A stretch of DNA of 64,000 bases, taken from NCBI RefSeq assembly GCF_932294415.1, contig NC_065544.1, forward strand, positions 35,148,310-35,212,309, given 5' to 3'. Below, one piece after another: positions 13,018-24,018 of this stretch. Under the pieces are notes generated by a model that did not search any database, was not told where the DNA came from, and worked only from the letters and a program-made list of their open reading frames with translations. This DNA is from Quercus robur (lineage: Eukaryota; Streptophyta; Magnoliopsida; Fagales; Fagaceae). Within the stretch, counting starts at the first letter, position 1; every line of letters starts with the position of its first letter. Made by a program: the position numbers and the translations under genes.

Positions 13018-13611
13018 ATGGATCGGAGGGCAGCGTTTTTTGTAGGATTTGTCTGCATTGTGATCGCCAGCGTCGGGGGTCAATCTCCGGCGACTTCTCC
13101 CAGCTCTACTCCCAACACGCCTTCTCCACCGACTCAGTCAAGTCCTCCATCTGGTGCACCACCTCCGGCCACCACCACTGCACCGCCTACTCCTGCCGCT
13201 ACATCGCCACCTCCAGTTACTCAGTCTCCTCCACCGGCGGCTACTCCACCACCGGTGAGCGCTCCTCCTCCGGCTACTCCTCCACCAGTAAGCGCTCCAC
13301 CTCCTGCTACTCCTCCACCAGCCACTCCTCCTCCCGCAACTCCACCTCCAGCTACCCCTCCTCCAGCAACCCCACCACCTGCTACCCCTCCACCAGCAAC
13401 TCCTCCTCCGGCAACTCCACCACCGGCAGTGCCTCCACCTGCACCACTCGCATCGCCACCTGCTTCAGTCCCTGCACCGGCACCAAGCAAGAAGAAGGTG
13501 AAATCTCCAGCTCCGTCTCCCTTGGGGCTGAGTCCACCGGCTCCACCAACTGATGCTCCAGCACCTAGCTTGCTCGGAACTGCTGCACCTGGACCAGCTC
13601 AAAACGACGAC
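13018..13611 (+). CDS. Lysine-rich classical arabinogalactan protein, exon 1
   Basis: The exon gives 198 residues from the first ATG (MDRRAAFF). Residues 1-21 form a signal peptide (hydrophobic FFVGFVCIVIASVGG), with likely cleavage before QSPAT. Residues 22-160 are Pro/Ala/Thr/Ser-rich, including about ten TPPPA units in tandem (about 75-140), the substrate for Pro hydroxylation and O-arabinogalactan attachment. Near residues 160-165 is a short basic cluster (PSKKKVKSP), which with the rest of the layout resembles the lysine-rich AGP17/18/19 group. AGPs are secreted, GPI-anchored cell-surface proteoglycans involved in growth and signalling. The exon ends at AACGACGAC|GTAAGT, phase 0. The frame runs on for 12 codons into the intron, which I reject because exon 2 supplies the missing anchor signal. 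Confidence 0.9.
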
Positions 13612-15375
13612 GTAAGTCTCCTCCTCCTTTTTTGCCCTACTAATAAATAATATATATAAGACACATAAAAATGTGCACATGAACATGATCCATCGTCGTT
13701 TAGCGCCGATGGATCTTAGTGTTTAAGGTTTCCAACTTTGAAGTATTACTATACGATCGACCTGGTTTTAGTCTCCAAAATGTTAATAAAGTGATATAGA
13801 ATCAGATACATAAAAAATAGTGATAGTAATTTTACATTTAAAAAAAAAAAAAAATTTAAACAGTTGATAATCAATGTTTTTTTTTAAAAATATAAGATGA
13901 ATGTTAATTTGGATTAATGAGTCCTTAAACTTATGATGATCTAGTTTATAGAGTTAGTTAGAGCAAGTTAATATCCAAGGTAGTTTTTTCCTGTTGCGGC
14001 GAGGGAGCAATGTAGTCGAGGATGAAGTGGATCTTTCTGTGTGTCAGACTTTTGATCATGTGTCTCCGGTGTTCCAGTTCTATTGGCTGGAACTCACGTG
14101 AGGTTGGGGAGCCGTGTAGATCTGATTAGTACTGTATAGTCAGAAAAGCACGTGTTCCTTTTTTTTAACTATTTAAAATTTAAAAAAAAAGATTTTCGGA
14201 CACTACTCTCTACTCCATCCCTATCCTCTTATCCTTCATCAGGTATAACAATAGCAAATCAGACGATTCACATGAATAGTAATTGATTGCACCGTACGAA
14301 GGAAGTAAACGTGACCTATTAAAAAAAACCAATAAAAAAGACAAGGGAAAGAAAAAGAGAGAAAGTTGGAGGGGTTGATGCCATTGCCAGCTAGCGATTG
14401 AGCAGATATATATAGAGAGGCACAAAGTGTTGTGGCTAGGAGTGAGACCGCAACACAAGACACAGAATTCTAAGTCTGCAAAGATAAAGATAGGTCATAG
14501 CATGGGGGGTGCCTGTACTCTCGTGCGTGCTGGTTCACACAGTTTCAGGTGCAAAGTATTTTAATGAATGATTTGGTAATTTAAAAAGTGAACTTGCATA
14601 CCAATGGATCATGCTACAGATTGAGATTAGGGTAGTTTCCATGTAAAAAATACTATTATATTAGATTTGTGAGATTGATATTTACTAATTTTTAGCAAAC
14701 TCACCAAAGTTTTGGGACTTTGTTGTTTTATTATTATTGATTATTAAAAAAAATAACTATTTATTACCATGTTTTAAAATAAAAATATTTTCTTACAAAT
14801 CAGGTCCCAATTTATATTCTTCTCCAAAAAAAAAAAAAAAAAAGGTCCCAATTTATATTAGAATAAAACAAAGCAGTAGCTAACAGGTACTGGCCCCAAA
14901 GTAAAATTTTGTACTACTTTTATGCTGCAACTTTAAATCATTTTTAGTATAGTATAGACATTTCTTTTTCATTTATGTTCTTTTTGGGTGTATGTTTCTG
15001 TTTCATTGACTGTAATTACTTTTAGAAAGGATCTACATTGCATGTCCAGACATATATGATTGCTAAAGATATTTGGTTGATTGAGATTTTGGTAGTCATC
15101 TTACACAATTAAGTAATTAGACACATTTCACTTCAAGTAGCAACTGAGAACCTGTCCTACCCTTGCTCATGTTGTCACATACCTGAAAATGGTAAACAGG
15201 GGAAGGGGATGATCAAATATGTCTAGGATTTTTCTTCACGGCGATATGGAATGTCCGATGATAAACTAAAATTGTGTCATGGGATTTAGTTTTTGATGTT
15301 TCATATATATTATATTGTCTTTTACAATTAATGCTATTATTGTTTAACAAGCTTTGGTGCAACCTTATATTGCAG
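13612..15375 (+). other. AGP intron (1,764 bp)
   Basis: Begins GTAAGT and ends TATTGCAG. It holds a short perfect hairpin near 13688-13720 (GATCCATCG / CGATGGATC), a GC-richer block at about 13980-14130 without coding sense, and a TATATATAGAGAG stretch near 14406. Antisense frames here have no protein similarity. Confidence 0.75.
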
Positions 15376-15462
15376 AGTGGGGTGGAGAAGATCTTGTCCA
15401 TTCAGAAGATGGTTGGGAGCTTGGTCTTTGGATGGGCTCTCCTATGGTTGTTGGTTCTTTAG
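15376..15462 (+). CDS. Lysine-rich AGP, exon 2 (GPI-anchor signal)
   Basis: After TGCAG the sequence codes for 28 residues and TAG in phase with exon 1. It starts SGVEKILSIQKM and ends in a hydrophobic tail (VFGWALLWLLVL). A small residue followed by a spacer and a hydrophobic C-terminus is the standard signal for GPI attachment, and classical AGPs end in this way. The joined protein is 226 residues, a normal length for the family. The intron placement just before the anchor signal is strongly supported by this fit. Confidence 0.85.
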   Translation, partial: SGVEKILSIQKMVGSLVFGWALLWLLVL

Positions 15463-17723
15463 AGCTGCGTTTTTACCTTCATATTTCTGTGTTATCACTT
15501 TTGCCTCTATATATTACTTACTGCCCATCATTATAGCTCTACCTGATGATGGGACTTTCTTTCTACATGTATTTGAGCTATATACATTCGGTTGAATTCT
15601 TTGGGAGATTTTTGGAGGGGAGTTTTATGTATTATTGACTATTGAGGGGAGTTGTTTTGTATTGGATTGTAGCTACCTCTTTCTTTCAAATTTCTTTCTC
15701 TGTCTATGCCTCACTTTTGATTGATTATTCATTATTGTCTCTCTTTTTATTCAGTTCTGTTAATACATACTCAAATAGCATATTAGTCCCGTTCCGTATT
15801 AAATACTTTAGAGCACTTATCCCAAAAAAAAAAAAAAAACTTTAGAGCATATATGAAGCCCCGCCTAAAGGCAAAAATATTGTTGCATGTTTGGTAAGAG
15901 TGGGAAACTAATTTGTTGAAATTAAAGGAAAATTGTATGATTTGGCCTAATGGCCTACGTTCTTGAGGATTACATTTTTGATATTATCAAGTTTCCTGGG
16001 TTGAGTAGTACAATTAGGCCTACAAATATTATAATTAACCAGAATGGAAACCTCCAATTGGGTGAGGAAAAGATAGGGAGGATATAAAAGGGGTGATCAA
16101 AATAAAATTAAGATTATGCCTTCTCAATTATGTGTACTTTTGGGTCAAAAAAAGAAGAAAGAATTCATTCATGTGAAACAGAGGAATTGTTTACAAGACC
16201 AAAAGCGGGACATGTCCCTTCGCTTTGGAAAAGAGTGCTAGTCGAAGTGGCCGTACCATGGACTTTCGAGACTAAAAGTATCATATGGCCCATTGCATTG
16301 CAAAAGAGAAGTGGACGTAACAGACCAGAACATCATATGGCCCATTAAAATGCAATTCATTTTATATATCTGAATTAGTGCAAGTCACACTATATCTGAA
16401 CGTATTTGAAACCAAAAGAATATATGAATATATATGTGATATTGTTGATATAATATATTCAGGATATCCAAAGAAGTGTGAACATATGGTCCAATTGGAC
16501 CCATATTATCGCAGACATTCTTTAATGGCTATCGGCACCTTTTTGCAGTGATAAAAATGGTCTTCTATTCCAATACAACCTGAGTTGTTACTTGCTTCAA
16601 CATGAGCCATTCACATGGATACATCCTAACCTTCTCACATGGTAGAGCCATAGAGGGGATACCTTAAATATCTTATCCATTTTAAATGGGTCTGGGCTAT
16701 GACAAACTTTAGCCTTGCATTGCCTCATCGACTTCGGTCTAACTTTCAGCAATTTCTATAGCAGGAAGGAATCATGAAAACTAACAAATTTCAGCTTACT
16801 TGAGGAAAGGTTACCCTTTGATTGGGCAAGGATAAAGCTCGGAAAACCAAACACACGATGTGGTTATTTCAAATAAAGTTCGTGTTAATAGATGCCCTTA
16901 GGGCAATTGTTAATAAACCATAATAAGAAAGTTTTAACACCACTTTCATAGAAAATACAAAAAGCTGTCAACAACATTTATTGTTTTATCATTCTCCCAA
17001 TAAAATGTTTCTAAAAATAACTCCTAAACTACGGGCATTGGTTAACATTTCCCATTCAATAATTTAACCATCTTATTTTCAGAAGAGAGTTTCAGTACTT
17101 ACCAAAAGAGGAAAAAATTGTTTTCCACAAGTGAAAGGTAATAAATACAAAAGGTTATTAACATCTCGTTTTTTTCGCTAAAAGGAGGCTATTATTCATT
17201 CAAATATGTACCTAAAGTTAATCAATTATATGTGGGTTTGGGATATCAAAATTTAAAAAACTTGTAATATATATTTTTTTCCCTCCAAGTAAATTGTGCC
17301 ATCAAATATCAATAAGTGGAAGGTCCTACTTAGACGATTTATTATTTTTTGTTATAGTTGCATTTACATAGGGTTGTGGGATTCACCCATGTGATAGGGA
17401 TATTGCATACAATGTTTACGTATAATACCACCTCGTTTTTGGGATTTTATTTGATAAGGAATGATTAGAGGTTGGAAAATTGGAGTTTTTCCAGCATCTA
17501 ATTGTGCTTCTTGTAAAGAGTAATGTTGAATATTGTCAACCTAACTTCTCTCTACAAGGCTCTCACTCTTACATAATTTTTGAATTCTAAAAGTTGGATC
17601 CCCTTTTCATGATGGTTTGTTCTTGATTTTATAGAGGTAGATGAATTAAGATATTCAAATTTCCCTCTAGTTCCTCTATTTAAGAGTTTTTGAACTCATG
17701 TTTATCCTCTTAGACACATCTAA
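15463..17723. other. AGP 3' UTR and intergenic DNA
   Basis: The first few hundred bases are T-rich and likely contain the 3' UTR, though no unambiguous polyadenylation signal was fixed. Around 16130-16350 there is a GC-richer piece with a direct repeat (ATCATATGGCCCATT at about 16278 and 16331). Around 16893-17055 are GGGCATTGGTTAAC / GATGCCC words suggestive of a decayed MITE. No gene. Confidence 0.45.
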
Positions 17724-17724
17724 T

Positions 17725-18358
17725 CTAATACTATATATAAAAGCAGAAGCATATTCCTGCAATTAAGGAGGTTTTGCCACGTTAGCAAAAAAAACCCCCT
17801 TAAAAACCTACCACACTCCTAGAAAAGGAAGCGCAAAAATAAAAAAATAAAAAAAATTAAAAAAAACCGTGAAAACTTATAAACACCATTCAAGTAGTGC
17901 GAAAACATAAAAACATCAAGCGGCGCAGTCATTCGGCCAAACGCACAAACGCAAATACAAAACCCCTCCCTCCATTGTTTTAAATGTTCATTCTGACTTC
18001 TCCTACCAATTTTCCTTCCCTTTCCTTCCCTTTTTCACTGCTTTATTCATTCTCTACCCTATTACTTTTCTATCGCCATTCCTCTGTGACAACAAACTAT
18101 TCAGAAGTCAAAACCATTCCTTCTCTGCAACAACAGACAATTCAAAAGGTAAGCATGCTTTTTTCTTTTCTTTTTTTCCTTTTTTCTTTTTCTTTTTTTC
18201 TATTCAACTACCATTCCCAATTGCCTAAAACTGCCTACAGATTGTTTTTCCATTTGCTGAATTTAATTTTTTTTTCTTTCTCTTCCATCTTTTTCTCCAA
18301 TTGCAGATTACTAATTCCTTATGCCAGATAAACCCATTAGGTCTTCCACAAAAAGAAT
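17725..18358 (+). other. Helitron 5' non-coding region
   Basis: Starts with the terminal motif, then AAGCAGAAGC and a GTTTTGCCACGTTAGC segment, then long pyrimidine-rich tracts. The 115-codon frame at 17984-18331 is a low-complexity translation of TTTTC runs and is not accepted as a gene. Confidence 0.5.
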
Positions 18359-18701
18359 CTCTCAATCAAGGTTTAAGGTTTGGCTACCTGTTATCCTAAT
18401 TTTCCATTTATTTTTCTTCAATTTATTGAGTTATGTTTTCTTCGATTGTTGTATTGGTTAGATTTTATTTTTGTTTGGCAAATTTTTGTTAGGTTTTCAC
18501 TTCTTTTTTTTTTCGTTTGCCTTTATGTTTTGTCAATTACTGTAGAGTGAACATTTATTGATGATTTTTCTCAAAGTGAAATTATGGTTTCCTTGGAATT
18601 ATTTACTGCATTTTTTTAATAGAAACAAACATATAAATAACAAAGATTTTGTTAAATACTGTTTTGCTGCATTACTCAATCAAGGTTTAAGGTTTGGCTA
18701 C

Positions 18702-19825
18702 TGAAAGGACACATTTTGGATCCCAACCCAAAATGTAAAGGGATATTGGGCCAGTGAGCCTAGTACAATAAATTTGTAGAGAGTGGGTTAGAGAACTAGG
18801 CCCTAATGAGTTGAACAATGGCCAGAATGGGTTTGAAAGATAATCAAACAAAAGCAAGAAGGATTGATCCAAATAAATTCACTCTCGGTACAGTCCGAGG
18901 AGGTAAGTTCTAATATAAATCAGTTGAACGAATTATTAATACAATTTTGATTGCTACCATCCTTTTTCTCTCTATTTTTTGATCTCTCTTCCATGGAGGG
19001 TCTCTTACATTATATAGTTCCATTTTGATGATTTTGACCATACACTTGTTGATCATTTAAACCACTACTTGAGTGCCTGTCCCAACAAACACCCCCTCAG
19101 ACCTTCTGTGAGTTGAGGCAGCCAAGACAGCACTGTTCAGGGGTCTTCTTTACATTAATGTAGCGAGAAAGTTAGCTAGAGAGCATTTAGGGTCCGTTTG
19201 GATACAGCTGAAAACTGAAAACTAAAACTGAAAAATACTATAGCAAAATAATTTTTAAATGTGTAAATAGTACCGTGGGACTCATTTTTAATGAAAAAAT
19301 TGCTGAAAAGTGAAATTTGTGGGTTCGTGAACAGTACACGATGTGCACTAATTGACTGAAAAAAGTTTGAAAAGTCCAACTTTGCGGCTATTGTTCATTG
19401 AACAGTGCATGAACAGTAGCCGCAAGTTTCAAAAACGCGTGAAAAAAAAAAAAAAAAAAAAAAGGAAAAACGCAGACGCAAACTTTTCAGTTTCAGCCAA
19501 ATCCAAACGTAGCCTTAATGCAGTGGTATCAGCTTTCCCTTAAATATTTCTAAGCTCCCATTCTTCCAGTACGTTCATAAGGCATGTCCCTCTCAGTGGC
19601 ATTTTCTGGAAAGTCACTTTGAGTGATAGAACATACATTTGATCCGTGCTTCTTTTATCCGAGGAGACAATCCTCCTTGGACCACCTTTCTCAACCTTAG
19701 CTTACACATTACTCATGAGACTCTGAACTCAACACCCTCACAACTACTTATTCGTCCTCGGACTAATCAACGTCCTCGGCCAAAGCCCAAGGCTCAATAT
19801 ACAATTTTGGGCCCTTATCTCTACA
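18702..19825. mobile_element. Solo LTR, TSD GCTAC
   Basis: The sequence begins TGAAAGGACAC and ends TTATCTCTACA, that is TG...CA, and is flanked by the 5-bp direct repeat GCTAC (18697-18701 and 19826-19830). There is no internal coding region or second LTR, so it is a solo LTR of 1,124 bp left by recombination. Superfamily cannot be set from an LTR alone. A Tourist-like MITE is nested in it. Confidence 0.85.
19190..19514 (+). mobile_element. Tourist-like MITE nested in the solo LTR, TSD TTA
   Basis: The left end GGGTCCGTTTGGAT and reversed right end GGCTACGTTTGGAT are flanked by TTA (19187-19189 and 19515-19517). The sub-terminal arms are AGCTGAAAACTGAAA and, inverted, TGGCTGAAACTGAAA. Inside is the phrase AATAGTACCGTGGGACTC. 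The copy at 41280-41474 is the same family on the other strand. Confidence 0.8.
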
Positions 19826-19830
19826 GCTAC

Positions 19831-21358
19831 CATTTTCCCTAATTTCCCATTTATTTTTTCAATTTCTTGAGCTCTGTTTTGTTCTATTGTTGTATTGATT
19901 ATTATTATTTTTTTTTTTTTGGGGGGTAGATTTTTGTTAGGTTTGAGCTTTTTTTGGTTTGCCCCTAAAATTTGAATTGATTTATGTTTTGTCAACTACA
20001 ACATGTTAAGGAATTATTTCCTTAATATGGTTGTATGGTTTACACACTAATTTTTAGATATACATTTTGTTGAATCGTTCTCAAAAGAAGAAGAAGAAAA
20101 AAACAAAAAACAAAAAAAAAAACCAAACGTTGAACTGCTGGATTACCTTTTAAATGGAAACGACCCTTGATTTTAATAGCCATATTAGTAACATGGATGG
20201 TTTGAAATCTGAATGTTTGGAGAGTACCTTTATTTATAATTTTTTAAAGTAAAATTATTGGATTTTTTTATGTTAATTACTTAGTTTTTGCAGATTGAAC
20301 CGCATTTTCTCTAATCTCCTTTTCTTTTTCTTTTTTTCTTGATATTTAATTTTACTATTATTTCTCTATTGATCTATGTCTATGATTTACTAGAATACTT
20401 TTTTTTTTTTTTTTTTGAGCATCTTACGCTTTCTTTTTGCTTTAAGAATAATTTCTCAAATAATTCAAAAGTGTTCTATTAGACTTGGTATTTGTTAATT
20501 TTTGTACTTCTCAGGCTATTAGGCTCAGTTTATTGGCAGGGTTTTTATTTTTATTTTTATTTTTTATGTTGTTGTTGCTAGCTTTGCTTTTTTTTTTTTA
20601 TTCATTTTTTTTATTGTGTATGTCTTAGTGTTTTGGATTTGAGTACTTATAGATGATTTACTTTTATTTATTTATTTTTATGAATAGTTGATTACATAAT
20701 AATGGGTGAAAAGTTTCATGAATTCCATAACTTGGGTGTGCATATAATCTAATCTATCTCTTTGTGTAATTTCGAAGTAAAGCTTAATAAGTTTGAGAAA
20801 CCTTTGTGTAATTAATCTTGATTCTTGCTGTCGAGGAAATTGTTATCAACTTCCTTACAATGATTATTTCTGACTCTTTTCTGTAGTCTCTCTTACACTA
20901 TTCCCCTATTTTTTCTATCCCTTATTGAATACTTATATACAGAATAGAACATAGAATTATTTTAGTGTTATTAAACTTCAGTTTGGCTTTATTAGACATT
21001 CAGATTTCTTACTGTTTATTTCAAATAAACCTGCCATGTTTTGCTATGTTTTGTGTTTTCAATGACATTTTTATTCTCACGTGCTATTGTAGATTTATCA
21101 TCTCTGCTTTGGCTTGTAAGACCTTTTTTTCTATTCAAGAAGATCTACTAAATTAAATTGAGAGGTTAGTACAACCTAATTTTCCCTTTGTTGCTTTTAA
21201 TTATTTAGATTTGTATCTCTTTATCATTTGTTGATGTTCCAATAAAAAATATTTGGACAAAAATAGTGTAAAAAGATTATTAAATATGTACCCTTTGATT
21301 TTTAAAACAAATGCTAATTTTTTTTTCCACTTTACCATGTTATAATAGTAAAAGAAAA
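19831..21358 (+). other. Helitron leader, no gene seen
   Basis: T-rich DNA with several poly-T and poly-A tracts (about 19910, 20095, 20400). Probably the untranslated leader or an intron of the Helitron Rep gene. The 63-codon frame at 20965 shows no similarity. Confidence 0.4.
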
Positions 21359-23226
21359 AATGGAAAATACAAGATTAGCACGACAAAAAAGACGGATGAT
21401 AATGTTTAAGAAGCGATCCAAAAGAAAACAATATGAAAGAAAATACTTTACAAAATAAAGTTACCGAAGCTAGGAAATACAAAAAAAATAGACATTGCTT
21501 GAAAAAAACAAAAAAAAAAAGGGGGGAGAGATAGTACGGTGGTCAATCATGAAAATTCTTCGTTACATTTACCTGGTACAAGTACGAACCTTTTTGAGAC
21601 AAAAGATTCGTTAGATATTGATGTTAATATTTTCCATTCCTTTGGAGAAAATGAGTCGAACTTAACTAATGATATTGAACCTTGGAATTTTGGCCCACCT
21701 TCTTATGTATGTAACCATTGTGGTGCAGTATTATGGTATGAAGAAAGAAGTGTAAAATCTAAGAGGCCTAGAAATCCAAAATTTTCTGTGTTGTATGGAG
21801 GGTAAGGTGAAGTTGCCTTTGCTTAAAAAAAAAACACCTCTTCTTCTTAATGAGCTATTAGATCCTCTTAGTGTACAACGATCTAAAACATTCAGAACTC
21901 AAATAAGGAGTTATAATGCAATGTTTGCAATGACATCCATAGGTGGCAAGGTGGATAATAAAGTTAACGATGGTAGAGGCCCTTACATTTTCAGACTTAA
22001 TGGTCAAACCCACCATAGGATTGGAACACTTCTTCCTAATAATGGTGAGGACCCACAATTTGCACAGCTATATTTCTATGATACTAAAAATGAAGTCCAA
22101 TATAGAATGAATGCCTTTGGTAGAAATCTTGTTAATAAAGACCTTGATCCATCTATTGTTGACACATTGGTCCAAATGTTTGATGAGTCAAACAGTTTGG
22201 TGAAGATATTTTGTATGTCTAGAGATCATTTCATACAACGTGATATCCATTGTTTAAGATTAAGACTTATTGGCTCACGAACTACAGATGGAAGAGAGTT
22301 CAATCTTCCTACATGTTCTGAAATTGCTACAATCATTGTTGGCGATATTGGTGTTGATAATGCATACCATGATATTATTGTGGAGTTAAAAGGAGGGAAA
22401 CATAGGATCTATGAGTTGCATCCATCGTACATGGCATTGCAATATCCTCTTTTATTTCCATATGGTGAGGATGGCTTTTTGCTTGGCATTTTGTGCAGAA
22501 ATATAGATGAGATCAGATCTGACACAAATGACTTCGATACAATGAGAGAGTATTATGCATTCAGATTGCAAGAGTGTAATGGTGAGGGACATACTTTGAT
22601 ATCTGGTGGTCAATTATTTCAACAATTTGATGTAGATGCCTATACATGTATTGAGGTAATAAGACTTATGCGGGTGAAGAATAACCAAGAAAAGTTGAGG
22701 ATTGAACTGTATAATGGATTGAAGGATGCAATTATGAGGGCTGATACTACCCCTGCATCTGCTAGAAAAAGATTTGTTTTACCTTCAAGCTTCACAGGAA
22801 GTCCAAGGTATATGATTGAAAATTACCAAGATGCAATGGAGATCTGTAGATGGGCTGGCTATCCAAATCTGTTTATTACCTTCGCATGCAATGCAAAATG
22901 GCCAGAGATTGAGCTTTTCATGTCTAGGAAACCTGGGCAGAAAGTAGAAGACCAACCTAATGTGGTTTTGAGAGTATTCAAGATAAAACTTGATCAACTT
23001 TTAAATGATTTAAAGTATGGTTGACACTTTAGAAGAGTGATTGCAGGTATACTAAACTACACACCTTTAATATTTTTTTTTTGCTTTCTCCTTTTTGATC
23101 TTCATAATTACTCTAAATTAATATAATTAGCTTGATATTTTGGTACCAATTGTCTACACCACTGAATATCAAAAGAAAGGCCTACCTCATGCACACATAT
23201 TGCTTTTTTTACATAATGATGACAAA
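21359..23226 (+). pseudogene. Helitron Rep/helicase, N-terminal part with HUH motif (broken)
   Basis: A Lys/Arg-rich start (ATG at 21359, MENTRLARQKRRM) runs into stops. Similarity is clear from about 21539. EPWNFGPPSYVCNHCGAVLW (about 21679-21738) is a zinc-knuckle-like segment. The frame is lost near 21785, where a 2-nt deletion shifts it, and MEGKVKLP resumes at 21795. The Helitron_like_N domain follows, with the landmarks NDGRGPYIFRLNGQTHHRIG, FAQLYFYD and LHPSYMALQYPLLFPYGEDG. A TGA (23022) interrupts YG-HFRRVIAG, then about 100 bp of non-coding DNA precedes YTTEYQKKGLPHAHILLFLH, which carries the HUH motif (HAH) of the rolling-circle nuclease. The reading stops at the hAT insertion at 23227. 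It would nick and join DNA in Helitron transposition; this copy cannot make the protein. Confidence 0.9.
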
Positions 23227-23247
23227 CAGGGACGAAGCTAGGACTTA

Positions 23248-23757
23248 GGGCACGTTTGGTACACTGTAATGATTATTACATGGGAATAGGAATAAGTATT
23301 ACAAGGAATACATTAAATTAGAATGTAATAAGTATTACTATTCATTAGTTTGGTGACCATTTAAGAATAGAATCCTGAATATGCATCCACAATTTAGTAG
23401 AGTATAAAAAGAATGTGTAATTAAATCATTTTTAAGTCAAATTTCCTAAAATACACTTATTTTAGGATGTTCAAAATAGTGCTAATAATTAACAAGAAGG
23501 AAAATTTATTTTCTTTCCTTTTGAAGATGTGACAACTAATGGCTTTTTAGGAAAAAAATTTAAAAAGTTATTACATAAGGTAAAGGAATAGATATTCAGT
23601 ACTTTTGATAAGGAATAATTATTCCTCATTTTGAAGAATAGTTATTCATAAGGAATAACTATTCATTGTAATAAAAACATAACCAAACAACCGAATAGTT
23701 ATGCCATAGGAATATCTATTACATTATAGTGTCTATTACAGTCTACCAAACATGCCC
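23248..23757. mobile_element. Tourist-like MITE nested in the hAT element, TSD TTA
   Basis: The left end GGGCACGTTTGGTACACTGT and reversed right end GGGCATGTTTGGTAGACTGT match in 18 of 20 bases, flanked by TTA (23245-23247 and 23758-23760). The interior repeats GGAATA-TATTAC words in both orientations. It sits 21 bp inside the hAT left end. Confidence 0.85.
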
Positions 23758-23830
23758 TTAGAGTTAGGGGGGGCAAAAGTATAAACAATTTTTTTTTTTT
23801 TTGAAACTCGAAGTAAGCATTCATTTAGAA

Positions 23831-24010
23831 GAGAAATGCTATGTCCACAATATTTTCACTACATTTTCACAACAAATCGTATGTGGTAAGTTATTATTGG
23901 TTGTTATAAGTGAGCAAAAAAGTAATTTAAGTTGTGGATTTAAATTAGAACCAATAATAACTTACCGCATGTGATTTGTTGTGAAAATATTGTGGACGTA
24001 GCATTTCTTA
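23831..24010. mobile_element. Palindromic MITE, 8-bp TSD ATTTAGAA
   Basis: The arms AGAAATGCTATGTCCACAAT and the reversed right end AGAAATGCTACGTCCACAAT differ at one base and continue into TTTTCAC. The flanks ATTTAGAA (23823-23830 and 24011-24018) are identical. The 180-bp element could fold into a long hairpin. A diverged relative is at 59509-59676 and a weaker one at 40170-40332. Confidence 0.85.
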
Positions 24011-24018
24011 ATTTAGAA

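Larger units (their letters stand above)
18359..20130 (+). repeat. Tandem duplication of about 310 bp inside the Helitron leader, second copy split by a solo LTR
   Basis: The phrase CAATCAAGGTTTAAGGTTTG occurs at about 18363 and again at about 18677. The first copy continues with CTAATTTTCCATTTATTTTT. The second copy is interrupted at GCTAC by the LTR and resumes after it at 19831 with CTAATTTCCCATTTATTTTT, followed by the same TTGTATTG and TTTTTGTTAGG words. The duplication therefore predates the LTR insertion. Confidence 0.65.

Noticed and set aside
13221-13490. Gly-rich 89-codon frame antisense to the AGP exon
   Set aside because: It is the mirror of the Pro codons (GGTGGAGGAGT); no independent evidence.
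13688-13720. Short perfect hairpin in the AGP intron as a miRNA
   Set aside because: The stem is only about 9 bp, too short for a miRNA precursor.
17984-18331. 115-codon frame rich in Phe, Ser and Leu
   Set aside because: Low-complexity translation of TTTTC tracts in the Helitron leader, no protein similarity.
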